Assembly: GCA_021777225.1 (NCBI GenBank)
Contig: JAJYDQ010000024.1
Location: 4,506 to 44,930, forward strand
Length of the DNA stretch: 40,425 bases
Source of the DNA: Deltaproteobacteria bacterium
GTDB taxonomy: Bacteria > Desulfobacterota > Desulfomonilia > Desulfomonilales > Desulfomonilaceae
Direction of reading: 5' to 3'
Of the stretch, positions 8,221-16,036 are shown piece by piece. The translations under genes and the position numbers were made by a program. The notes below the pieces were generated by a model. That model was not told the origin of the DNA, ran no database searches, and was given only the letters and a program-made list of their open reading frames with translations. The stretch's first letter is position 1. Each line of letters opens with the position of its first letter.

Positions 8221-8958
8221 TTAAATGACTTTTATCGATGCCGGAGCCAGCTCTACGCCAACCATTATTTGAACCGAAGCTCCATCAGATTGATCCACCG
8301 CTGATACCATGAGGTATTCATCTACATTCTCGGTTACCTGTCTGCCATAAAGCATTGCATCATAAGTTATGGTTTCGGTTCTTTCTCCATAAGGGTCCAG
8401 ATAAATTTTCTCAATAAATCTCTCCGGCGGTATTCTATCAAGCTGGGCCCCAGACGCGTCCTTTTCTAAAACTCGAACATCGTCCGAATTTTCCCAGACC
8501 CTGAAAAAACGCACCGAAGTTTTGGTGTCGAAAATGTTCAGGCCAATGTATCCATCTTCTTCCGCCAGCCAGAATGCCCAATCATCGTCGCCAGAGGGAA
8601 ATACCTCATCATAGGGCATAAAAAGTTTACATTCTTCAACAACCTTTTTGCTATCTGCAACGATTTGAAGCATATAGGGGCCTGCCGACGAGTCCAAATA
8701 TAGGCGATAAGCCATGGAATCACCAACCGCAAATTTCCCTAATGAAGCCACGGAGCAATCCGAACCAGGGTACTTTATTAAAAGATCTGAACCAGCAAGA
8801 ATAAAGTCAACCTCAGGCAATTCCACCAGGCAGTTGAATCTCAATCCAAGGGGTAAATCTGCGTCAAGTCGATCCGAAAAGCCTTTCCCAAAAGATTCTT
8901 TGTATTCATCGACCTTTCTTTGTCCTATCTTTTTAAAGATATTCCATGTAGTCGCCAT
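8221..8958 (-). CDS. DUF2491 family protein (YjfK-like)
   Basis: From the ATG at 8958 this is a 245-residue soluble protein. The features I associate with DUF2491 are present: DADLPLGLRFNCLVELPEVDF near the N-terminus, a middle FAVGDSMAYRLYLDSSAGPYMLQIV, an acidic DDDWAFWLAEEDGYIGLNIFDTK, and a C-terminal region ending QIMVGVELAPASI. The biochemical function is unknown. The family co-occurs with PspA-like proteins (YjfJ-YjfK in E. coli), and that link holds here. An AGGGAGG lies about 12 bases before the ATG; a GTG 42 bases further upstream has no ribosome site, so I reject the longer frame. It lies between the TAXI fusion gene and the PspA-like gene, all minus strand and closely spaced. Confidence 0.78.
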   Translation of the reverse strand: MATTWNIFKKIGQRKVDEYKESFGKGFSDRLDADLPLGLRFNCLVELPEVDFILAGSDLLIKYPGSDCSVASLGKFAVGDSMAYRLYLDSSAGPYMLQIVADSKKVVEECKLFMPYDEVFPSGDDDWAFWLAEEDGYIGLNIFDTKTSVRFFRVWENSDDVRVLEKDASGAQLDRIPPERFIEKIYLDPYGERTETITYDAMLYGRQVTENVDEYLMVSAVDQSDGASVQIMVGVELAPASIKVI

Positions 8959-9034
8959 TTCGATGGCATTCCTCCCTGTATTTTTTAAAAATTCTCTCAC
9001 AATAAGTCGGAATGGCTAGCATTATAACTTTGTC

Positions 9035-10873
9035 CTATTTGTTTCCATTTACCAGTTTTGCAATTGCTGGACGAGCCTGATTTATTACCAGGGAAAGATC
9101 ATCCATTGCTGTAGGCCCATACTGTGAAGCCCATTCAGTGCGTAAAACTAGGACAGCATGCACGGCCAGCGTCTTGGTCTCATGGCTGAAGATCCATCCT
9201 TTCTCCAGGTATGGGTATATGTTCCCCGGTATTCCGACCATAGAGTAAATGGGATTGCCGTGCATATCCTTTTCGTCTTTTACACTGCGCTCATCGACTG
9301 TCACGAGGATCAGTTTTCCGGATTTCTTGGCGGCTTCTTCAGCTTTTTTCAGAAAATCACTATTTAATCCTCCCACAAAAAACATCAGCGCTCTAGGAGA
9401 TTTTTCAACCTCTTTCAAAGCGGTCATATAATCAGAGTTAATGGTCGGGATTTTCCTGTAAGCCTCTTTTTTTTCGCACAACGCCTCCCACGTAAGCGCT
9501 GACCCAGAACCCACAGGCCCAATATAAATAATGTTTTTCCTGGGATCGAGGTCGCTGATAGATTTTACGCCACCATCTTTGTTTGCTATCAATTGCAAAT
9601 ATTCAATAAAAAGTGAGGTTTGCTCTGATATTAGTTTTTTCCCCGGCAATTTTTTGTCCATTAGGGCTAGGACGTCCGACTGAACTATTCCAAGGTCCGC
9701 CTTGCCATCTGTAAGCATTTTAAGATTGTCTATTGATCCTGGTGAAGAAATTACCTTGACATCTAGACCTTGGGCGTCCTGCTTGAAAATATCGCCAAAT
9801 TTATAGTACCAGCCACCTTCCTGACCCGTAGCTAATTTTAATGGCGGATTTTCCGGTTTTTTCGCAGCGAGAACACCAGCGGCCAGAGCGACATCTGGTG
9901 GAACATCCTTGGGTAAATATCCAGGATCCTTGGGCGTCCCAGCCATCGAGTTAACCTGTTTATCGAGTTCGTTAAGTTTTGTTTTGAGGTCAGCATTGTC
10001 CTTGGAAAGGTTTTCAGCTTCCTGCCGCCATTTTTTGTAACCAGGATCGTCTGAATGGTTATAAGCGGTGGCGGCCACATTCCTGTTGCCAATATGATCA
10101 AGCATCCAGAACAGAAAAAGTGTATCAAACATACCGAAACTGGGAGCTGCGTTGTAAGCATAAGGCGGCGCCTGATATCCTTGGGATTTATAATAATTAT
10201 TTCTATTGTTGTAATAGGTGTTGTAATCGAATCCAGAATAAACCCTGCCTTTTTGGTAGAGCGGATTGGAGTCGAATTTGGATTGATCGACCTTGAAAGC
10301 CGGTTCCTTAAATTTCGCCTGTTCGGTTTGGTAAGTCCTCAGAGATTCCTGAGCCGTCCTTTTTCTCTGTTCCTGGATAGTCCGCTTGTCGAATTTCGAA
10401 CCACCTGAAAATCCCGCTGAGGAACCTGCAGCCCCTAAAGGCTTTTTGTAACCGGAGGAAGTCCTGTTTTCGGACCCGGTGGTTGTATCGCCGGACAGTG
10501 GTTTTGAATATCCTGCGCCGCTTGAGGGCTCGGCTTGGCGCTTGCCCCCCGGCTTAGAATACCCCGACCCAGTGGACGATCCTGAAGACAAAGGCTTTGA
10601 ATAAGGCGAAGAATGTGGAGTTGAAGGGGTAACAGATGGTTTTGAATAGCCTGAAGAGGACTCATGACCACCGAAGAAGCCCCCACCATTTCTGTTCCAC
10701 GTTCCACGAGTTGAAGACGACCAGGAAGAACTTCTGCCGAAGCTAAAGGATCCTGAACTCCTGAATCCGCCACCATATCTTCCGGCTAGAACTATGGAGT
10801 CACCAATAATAAAGACAAACAAAAAAAATATAACAGTTACGTTAAAAACCCGAAAGGCCCGATTCCTGGTCAT
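9035..10873 (-). CDS. exported TAXI-type binding domain fused to a Ser/Gly/Tyr-rich repeat N-terminus
   Basis: From the ATG at 10873 this is 612 residues. A signal sequence (about 1-30, hydrophobic core then VLA) leads into a Gly/Ser/Arg-rich tract with YSKP repeats at about 76, 91, 105 and 122 and a YKKP at 142. A Tyr/Asn-rich stretch follows, then a hydrophobic segment MFDTLFLFWMLDHI (about 248-261) and a short coiled coil (about 280-312). The C-terminal 265 residues are a TAXI-family solute-binding domain (LATGQEGGWYYKFGDIF, GSIDNLKMLTDGKADLGIVQSD). TAXI proteins normally deliver substrates to TRAP transporters, but no TRAP membrane subunit is nearby, so a sensing role is possible. GGGAG 8 bases upstream favours this ATG over one 15 bases earlier. 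It heads the DUF2491/PspA unit. Confidence 0.8.
   Translation of the reverse strand: MTRNRAFRVFNVTVIFFLFVFIIGDSIVLAGRYGGGFRSSGSFSFGRSSSWSSSTRGTWNRNGGGFFGGHESSSGYSKPSVTPSTPHSSPYSKPLSSGSSTGSGYSKPGGKRQAEPSSGAGYSKPLSGDTTTGSENRTSSGYKKPLGAAGSSAGFSGGSKFDKRTIQEQRKRTAQESLRTYQTEQAKFKEPAFKVDQSKFDSNPLYQKGRVYSGFDYNTYYNNRNNYYKSQGYQAPPYAYNAAPSFGMFDTLFLFWMLDHIGNRNVAATAYNHSDDPGYKKWRQEAENLSKDNADLKTKLNELDKQVNSMAGTPKDPGYLPKDVPPDVALAAGVLAAKKPENPPLKLATGQEGGWYYKFGDIFKQDAQGLDVKVISSPGSIDNLKMLTDGKADLGIVQSDVLALMDKKLPGKKLISEQTSLFIEYLQLIANKDGGVKSISDLDPRKNIIYIGPVGSGSALTWEALCEKKEAYRKIPTINSDYMTALKEVEKSPRALMFFVGGLNSDFLKKAEEAAKKSGKLILVTVDERSVKDEKDMHGNPIYSMVGIPGNIYPYLEKGWIFSHETKTLAVHAVLVLRTEWASQYGPTAMDDLSLVINQARPAIAKLVNGNK
10401..10646 (-). 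repeat. YSKP-type codon repeats in the TAXI fusion gene
   Basis: Within the N-terminal tract of the TAXI fusion gene, five degenerate units of the form (S/A)(G/P)Y(S/K)KP recur about every 14-20 codons. They are separated by Ser/Thr/Gly/Pro-rich spacers that differ in sequence, so this is a diverged protein repeat and not a recent DNA duplication. It probably forms a flexible, disordered periplasmic stalk. Confidence 0.6.
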
Positions 10874-11006
10874 GCGAAAATCTCCCATACGTCAATGACT
10901 GTTCTTCTCTCTGTCATGCCGACCAAGGGATGTCAAGCTATTCGACGGCGTTCGAACGTAAGCGTTGGCGATCACACTCAATGTTTATTTTGGTCTTCTC
11001 TTGTGT

Positions 11007-11012
11007 TATAAT
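11007..11012 (+). promoter_or_regulatory. candidate -10 box upstream of the 110-aa secreted protein
   Basis: A perfect TATAAT sits 30 bases before the GGAGG-ATG of the gene at 11043. The region about 17 bases upstream (TTTATT, 10984-10989) is a poor -35 match, so the promoter is weak or depends on an activator. A 10-base palindrome, CGTTCGAACG, lies further up at 10949-10958. Confidence 0.4.
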
Positions 11013-11042
11013 AAAATTGACCAATGATTTTGGAGGCTTTTC

Positions 11043-11375
11043 ATGAAAAATGTCTCATTATTTGTCGTATCTATGGTCTTTGTGCTCTGCACAGCCACAA
11101 TAGGAAGCTCTTCAGAGATCTACGACACATCCTATCAAGGTCCGATGAACGTCTATGGTCAGCCTGCCCTAATTATTCCACCTAACCAGCAAGGGCAAAA
11201 CGCGGTTAACAGTCGTCCGCAAGGTATCATTCCGATGGCGGCTGACGGTCTTTGGCAAATAGGAGACTATCTGTGGAGTTTTTTGCCCGCCCCGGTGAGA
11301 GGCGTGCAGTCTCCTTACGCCGTACCGCAAGGGTCCGGTCAGGTTACGACGAGCTTTGTGCCGGGCACGCCTTGA
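11043..11375 (+). CDS. small secreted hypothetical protein, 110 aa
   Basis: This short exported protein has a signal peptide of about 22-24 residues (KNVSLFVVSMVFVLCTATIGSS) followed by a mature part of about 85 residues rich in Gly, Pro and Gln (GPMNVYGQPALIIPPNQQGQ, GIIPMAADGLWQIGDYLWSF, VPQGSGQVTTSFVPGTP). It has no Cys in the mature region and no lipobox. The middle segment around WQIGDYLWSFLPAPVRGVQ could be a membrane-surface helix. GGAGG lies 7 bases before the ATG. It is 51 bases upstream of the thioredoxin-HEAT gene on the same strand, so they may share a transcript. I do not recognise a family. Confidence 0.7.
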   Translation: MKNVSLFVVSMVFVLCTATIGSSSEIYDTSYQGPMNVYGQPALIIPPNQQGQNAVNSRPQGIIPMAADGLWQIGDYLWSFLPAPVRGVQSPYAVPQGSGQVTTSFVPGTP

Positions 11376-11426
11376 AATACGAAGGCCTCATTAAAATTGA
11401 CATAACCTAATTAGGGTGAAATAGCC

Positions 11427-12419
11427 GTGCTCTCTGACAATGATCTGACTCGTGTTCAAGAAGTGAGTCGAAATATAAAGCGACCTGTTACACTTTGTGT
11501 GAACCTCACAGGCATTCAAGACGCTGTTGAGACCAATTTCGCCAATATAGCGCGGCAACTCCAAGGCGTTTCCCTAGACCGCATTAGAATAGAAGAAGGT
11601 GGGTTGACTCCGTTCCCTGGAAAACCGTCAATGGTTTTATCAAATGGGGAATATTCCAATATCAATTACATGGCTTTCCCTGAAGGTTCGGAATTTGGTC
11701 CATTCCTGGAGGCTATAGCCTGGTTAGGCGAAGCGTCGGCGCCCGCGGAATTTTCCAGGCAAGACACGATAAACGAGCTTCGGCTCCCCCAAAATGTTTT
11801 TACATTTGTGGCGGCAGGCTGTCCTCATTGTCCGGAAGCCGTCCGATCAGTTTTAATTGTGGCCTGCAGCAATCCCCAAGTTAATGTATCGATCATAGAC
11901 GCGTTGGTTTTTCCTGATATTTCAGAAAAATATAAGATCAAATCGACACCCGTCACAATTATAAATGATGGAATGACTATTATTGGCGGTATAAAACCCG
12001 ACGAACTGGCTGAATATTTGATTGAGGGGAACAACGGCGCTTCCCTTTCCGTTATATTGAAATCGATGATCTTGTCAGGTAGAGCTGAAGACGCCGCCAG
12101 TCTAGTATATGAAAAGGAAAGACCTGATGCTCTTCTCCCTATTTATGTGTCCCCGGAATTTTCTCAGCGAATGGGAGCCCTTTTGGTCATGGAAGAGGTT
12201 CTTGATCGGAATCCTGGCGCACTCGACCCAATCACCGATAAATTAATAGAGCTTCTCCAGTCCGACGATGTTGGGTTGAGGGGGGATACGGCCTCCCTGC
12301 TTGGACGAATGGGATCGCGGTCCGCTATCCCCGCTCTCAAAAAGGTCTCTGAAGACTCTAACGCAGACGTTAGGGACGCCGCTATTGAAGCGTTGGAAAG
12401 TTTTAAGGAGTGTATCTAG
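11427..12419 (+). CDS. thioredoxin-fold (CPHC) protein with C-terminal HEAT repeats
   Basis: This 330-residue cytoplasmic protein has three parts. The N-terminal about 110 residues look like a degenerate thioredoxin fold without a CxxC. The second domain (about 115-205) is a glutaredoxin/thioredoxin fold with Cys132-Pro-His-Cys135 and the cis-Pro loop STPV (Pro175). This tandem layout resembles the N-terminal region of AhpF and the archaeal protein disulfide oxidoreductases. The C-terminal part (about 210-328) is helical and ends in HEAT-type repeats (VGLRGDTASLLGRMGSRSAI, VRDAAIEALESF). A thiol-disulfide role with a protein-docking tail is inferred; the partner is unknown. The start is GTG at 11427 with AGGGTGA upstream. 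Confidence 0.8.
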   Translation: MLSDNDLTRVQEVSRNIKRPVTLCVNLTGIQDAVETNFANIARQLQGVSLDRIRIEEGGLTPFPGKPSMVLSNGEYSNINYMAFPEGSEFGPFLEAIAWLGEASAPAEFSRQDTINELRLPQNVFTFVAAGCPHCPEAVRSVLIVACSNPQVNVSIIDALVFPDISEKYKIKSTPVTIINDGMTIIGGIKPDELAEYLIEGNNGASLSVILKSMILSGRAEDAASLVYEKERPDALLPIYVSPEFSQRMGALLVMEEVLDRNPGALDPITDKLIELLQSDDVGLRGDTASLLGRMGSRSAIPALKKVSEDSNADVRDAAIEALESFKECI

Positions 12420-12468
12420 TCAAACTCACCTGGGAAAGACAAGATTGACTTAGATTGTCGGGGTTTCT

Positions 12469-13182
12469 TTGGCCGGAGTAAATCGTAATGTTGAAAAGGG
12501 CAATCGGCTCTGGTACAGGCTGGTGCTGTTCTTGGTACCACGTTTGGTCACTGGATATTTTCGCCTTGTGGACTTGACTTCCAGGAAGATATTCCTAAAC
12601 AGCGAATATGAAGACCAGGTTTGCAAGAAGCGCCCATTCGCTTGTTCCTGCTTCCATGGGACGATGCTGTTTCCTGTGTATTATTGCCGGAGATATCCCG
12701 GTGTGGTAATGGTAAGCCGGTCATGGGATGGAGAATTGATAGACCGGTCGATCCGTCGGATGGGGTACGACACTACACGTGGGTCATCTTCCAGGGGCGG
12801 GAAAGAAGCCCTTTGGGAGATGATAGACATTATCAAGGAACGCAAGTATTGTTCAGGCTTGGCTGTTGACGCTCCTCGAGGCCCTTCCCGTCAAGTCAAG
12901 ATAGGCATTGTGATGGTGGCAAAGGAAACCGGTCAACCAGTGGTGCCTTTTGTTAGCTGGGCGACTCGAAAAATTCAGTTTCACTCTTGGGATTCCATGA
13001 TACTTCCACTTCCTTTTAGCACAATTGTTATGGCGTTTGGTAAACCTACAGAAGTTCTCCCAGGTCTTAATAACGAACAATATGAGGATATTAGACAGGA
13101 AATAGAAAAAGAAATGTTACGGGTTCAAGAGCAGGTGGAAGAAAAAGTTAAGGAAATCCAGTCGGGCCGAAAGAGATCCTAG
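12469..13182 (+). CDS. DUF374 family lysophospholipid acyltransferase-like protein
   Basis: This 237-residue protein matches the DUF374 group of the LPLAT superfamily. Visible motifs are CFHGTMLFP (the catalytic His region), SRSWDGELIDRSIRRMGYDTTRGSSSRGG, AVDAPRGPSRQVKIGIVMVA (usually DGPRGP; here Gly is Ala) and SWDSMILPLPFSTIVMAFGKP. Family members are thought to acylate lipid A or phospholipid precursors at the inner membrane. The N-terminal hydrophobic stretch (about 14-35) would anchor it. The C-terminus is a charged helix. No ATG is available in the conserved frame, so I use TTG at 12469, preceded by GGGG; the start is uncertain. It ends just before a strong terminator and is downstream of the thioredoxin-HEAT gene. 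Confidence 0.85.
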   Translation: MAGVNRNVEKGNRLWYRLVLFLVPRLVTGYFRLVDLTSRKIFLNSEYEDQVCKKRPFACSCFHGTMLFPVYYCRRYPGVVMVSRSWDGELIDRSIRRMGYDTTRGSSSRGGKEALWEMIDIIKERKYCSGLAVDAPRGPSRQVKIGIVMVAKETGQPVVPFVSWATRKIQFHSWDSMILPLPFSTIVMAFGKPTEVLPGLNNEQYEDIRQEIEKEMLRVQEQVEEKVKEIQSGRKRS

Positions 13183-13202
13183 AAAGGTATCGACCAGCAA
13201 GT

Positions 13203-13241
13203 AAAAATGTAAGGGCGTCGTTTCGACGCCCTTACATTTTT
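13203..13241. terminator. bidirectional intrinsic terminator between the acyltransferase gene and lon
   Basis: A perfect 18-base inverted repeat (13203-13220 and 13224-13241) with a 3-base TTT loop. The inner part is GC-rich (GGGCGTCG/CGACGCCC) and the outer ends are A5/T5, so each strand reads as a stem with a U-run. It lies between convergent genes. Confidence 0.85.
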
Positions 13242-13285
13242 AAAGGGCAACACCGGGATCAATCATGTTGTCATTGGACGCCGGC

Positions 13286-15757
13286 TTATGTTTTCGAAGT
13301 GTGAACTTTTTTGGCCTTGGACTTCTTCCCCTGATCATCGACCTCTCCATGGACATTATCCATGTTTGGATAATCTTTAAGAGCGAGTCTTAAGACTTCA
13401 TCCATGTGCTTGACGAACTTGAACTCAAGTCTCCTTCTAATATGCTTTGGTATCTCGTCAAGGTCCTTTTGATTTTGTTCAGGGGCTATTATGGTATAGA
13501 TCCTAGCCCTGAGGGCAGCCAGCGATTTTTCCCTTAGTCCACCGATAGGCAACACGCGTCCCCTAAGTGTGATTTCACCTGTCATTGCAACATCTGAGCG
13601 TACCGGAATACCTGTTAGGGCGCTCACCAAAGCGGAAGCCATGGTTACTCCAGCTGACGGGCCATCCTTTGGAATTGCGCCGGCAGGGACATGAACGTGT
13701 ATGTCTTTGGAAAAATAAAAATTCTCCGACAGACCAAACTTGGCGGCTCGAGATCGGAAATACGACATTGCGGCCTGACCGGATTCTTTCATTACGTCGC
13801 CGAGTTGACCAGTCAACAGAAGATTGCCCTTTCCTTCCATGGGAGTGGCCTCGATGTATAGAACATCTCCGCCATAGGGTGTCCATGCAAGGCCGGTGGC
13901 TACGCCGACTTCATCCTTTCTGTTGTCATGGTCAGGAAGAATACGGGGGACGCCAAGGAATTTGTTCAAATTCTTAGCAGTAACCCTTGGAACCTTTTTT
14001 TCTCCTTCAGCGATCTTCCTGGCTATTTTACGGCAAACGTTTGCAATCTCTCGTTCCAGATTTCGGAGCCCGGCTTCTCTCGTGTAAAAGTTTATTATGT
14101 TCAGTATGGCCTCGTCGGTCAGATCCAGGTCATGCGCTTTCAAGCCGTTTTCCCTAATTTGTCTGGGAATGAGATACTGTCTGGCAATTTTTAGCTTTTC
14201 TTCGTCAATGTAGCCGGACAATTCTATTATCTCCATCCTGTCCTTCAACGCTGGTATTATCGGGTCCGCAAGGTTGGCTGTAGCAATGAACATAACCTTT
14301 GACAAATCGAATGGCACATTAAGATAATGGTCGCTGAACGCATGGTTCTGTTCCGGGTCCAATACTTCCAATAAAGCCGCGGACGGGTCACCCCGAAAGT
14401 CCGCTCCAACCTTGTCTATCTCGTCCAGCATGAAAACGGGATTGTTTGATCCGGCATTCTTCAATCCCTGGATTATTCTTCCGGGAAGGGCCCCGATGTA
14501 AGTTCGCCTATGGCCCCTGATCTCAGCTTCATCCCGCAGTCCACCGAGGGATATCCGTGTGAACTTACGTCCAAGCGCTCTTGCTATAGACTTGCCGAGG
14601 GAAGTTTTACCAACCCCAGGGGGCCCCACAAAACACAGGATTGGACCTTTCATCTGTTTGTTCAGTTTACGAACCCCAAGATATTCCAGGATCCTGTCTT
14701 TGATTTTTTCGAGGTCATAATGGTCTTCATCCAAAATTTGTTTGGCTCTTTTTATGTCAAGCTTGTCTCGAGTTGATTTCGACCAAGGCAGCTCAACAAT
14801 CCAGTCCAGATAGGTCCTTATTATTGACGCTTCCGCTGCGTCCGGATGCATTTGACCCAGGCGGCTAAGCTGTTTGTCCGCCTCTTTCTGAACTTCCGAC
14901 GGGATTTTAGCCTTGACAATTTTTGTTCGAAATTCTTCAATTTCTTTGGTCTTTTCATCAATCTCGCCGAGTTCACTCTGAATTGCTTTTAGCTGTTCAC
15001 GCAAAAAATACTCGCGGTGAGTTTTGCCCATTTCCTCTTTGGCTTGTGTCTGAATCTTTGCTTGCATAGCCGAGAGTTCGAGTTCTTTGGACAAAAGTTC
15101 GTTGACCTTTTTAAGTCGGGGCACAGGATCGATAATTTCAAGAATCTGCTGGGACTCTTCGACTCGAAGCTTCAGATTCGAAGCTACGAGGTCAGCTAAT
15201 CTACCCGGGTCCTCTATCGAATCCAGAATAGCCACCGCATCGGGAGACACAATACCTCGGAGTTGAAGTATTTTTTCAGAATTCTCTTTCACGGTTCTCA
15301 TTAAAGCTTCAATTTCAATGGTAATACCTTCAACCGTCGGTTCCTGTATCTTGTCGATCTGAACCATAAAATAATTGGCCGAGGAAAGGTATGAGACGAT
15401 CCGGCCTTTGGCCACCCCCTGAACCAGTATCTTGACGCGTCCGTCCGGCAATTTGAGCATCTTGACAACCATCGCCACAGTACCAGTGGAATAGATGTCA
15501 TCCGGGGAAGGATCTTCATCTGAGGAAGATTTTTGAGTAGCCAGGAATATGAGCCTATTACCTGAAACCGCCTGTTCTACTGCCCTGATCGATTTCTCAC
15601 GCCCGACCATTAGAGGCAAAATCATATATGAATAGATGACAACATCCCTAACTGGAAGTAGTGGAATTATGTCTGGTATATCATCGAAATTTACCGGTTG
15701 GGGCTTATGTTGGGTGTCATCTTCAAAATCGTCGCGTTTTTCGATATCGTCTGCCAT
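13286..15757 (-). CDS. lon: ATP-dependent protease La (Lon)
   Basis: Lon is the cytoplasmic AAA+ Ser-Lys protease that degrades misfolded and regulatory proteins. The 823 residues show an N-terminal substrate-binding LON domain (about 28-225), a coiled coil (about 225-300), the AAA+ module with Walker [10 protein letters not shown] (378-386) and Walker B VFMLDEID (441-448), and a C-terminal protease domain with catalytic Ser701 (PKDGPSAGV) and Lys744 ([10 protein letters not shown]). The Ser-Lys spacing of 43 equals that of E. coli Lon. A basic tail of about 25 residues after the protease domain looks disordered. The ATG at 15757 has AAGGAT about 9 bases upstream. A promoter lies about 110 bases upstream, and the gene ends at the shared terminator. 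Confidence 0.98.
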   Translation of the reverse strand: MADDIEKRDDFEDDTQHKPQPVNFDDIPDIIPLLPVRDVVIYSYMILPLMVGREKSIRAVEQAVSGNRLIFLATQKSSSDEDPSPDDIYSTGTVAMVVKMLKLPDGRVKILVQGVAKGRIVSYLSSANYFMVQIDKIQEPTVEGITIEIEALMRTVKENSEKILQLRGIVSPDAVAILDSIEDPGRLADLVASNLKLRVEESQQILEIIDPVPRLKKVNELLSKELELSAMQAKIQTQAKEEMGKTHREYFLREQLKAIQSELGEIDEKTKEIEEFRTKIVKAKIPSEVQKEADKQLSRLGQMHPDAAEASIIRTYLDWIVELPWSKSTRDKLDIKRAKQILDEDHYDLEKIKDRILEYLGVRKLNKQMKGPILCFVGPPGVGKTSLGKSIARALGRKFTRISLGGLRDEAEIRGHRRTYIGALPGRIIQGLKNAGSNNPVFMLDEIDKVGADFRGDPSAALLEVLDPEQNHAFSDHYLNVPFDLSKVMFIATANLADPIIPALKDRMEIIELSGYIDEEKLKIARQYLIPRQIRENGLKAHDLDLTDEAILNIINFYTREAGLRNLEREIANVCRKIARKIAEGEKKVPRVTAKNLNKFLGVPRILPDHDNRKDEVGVATGLAWTPYGGDVLYIEATPMEGKGNLLLTGQLGDVMKESGQAAMSYFRSRAAKFGLSENFYFSKDIHVHVPAGAIPKDGPSAGVTMASALVSALTGIPVRSDVAMTGEITLRGRVLPIGGLREKSLAALRARIYTIIAPEQNQKDLDEIPKHIRRRLEFKFVKHMDEVLRLALKDYPNMDNVHGEVDDQGKKSKAKKVHTSKT

Positions 15758-15869
15758 TTTTTGAATCCTTTTGACAACTAATATAGGGTTATTTAAGGTC
15801 TTTTAACTGGAAATCCTCGTTGAGAATGTAAATATAGGGGCATTTTAGTTCCAAAAAGCCCACACAATA

Positions 15870-15898
15870 TAGTTATAGTTAGCAGTGACCGCTGTCAA
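15870..15898 (-). promoter_or_regulatory. promoter of lon
   Basis: On the minus strand, a perfect TTGACA (15893-15898) is followed by TAACTA after 17 bases, or by TATAAC after 15. It is about 112 bases before the lon start. No CIRCE element or clear sigma32 box is seen. Further back, at 15914-15941, is a small imperfect hairpin, ACCAAT...ATTGGT. Confidence 0.5.
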
Positions 15899-16036
15899 GC
15901 GGGAACAGGTTCAACCAATAGAATGATTCTAGAACATTGGTGGAAAATTGCGCGGAATTAACATTCAGCCTCAAGGAAAGATGCGGCGCAATATTGTGAG
16001 GATGTCCCGGCAATGAAGCGTTGAAATTATTTGGTA

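Noticed and set aside
13203-13241. Perfect inverted repeat considered as a mobile-element end or phage att site
   Set aside because: Convergent gene context and A/T tails fit a bidirectional terminator; no transposase or direct repeats nearby.
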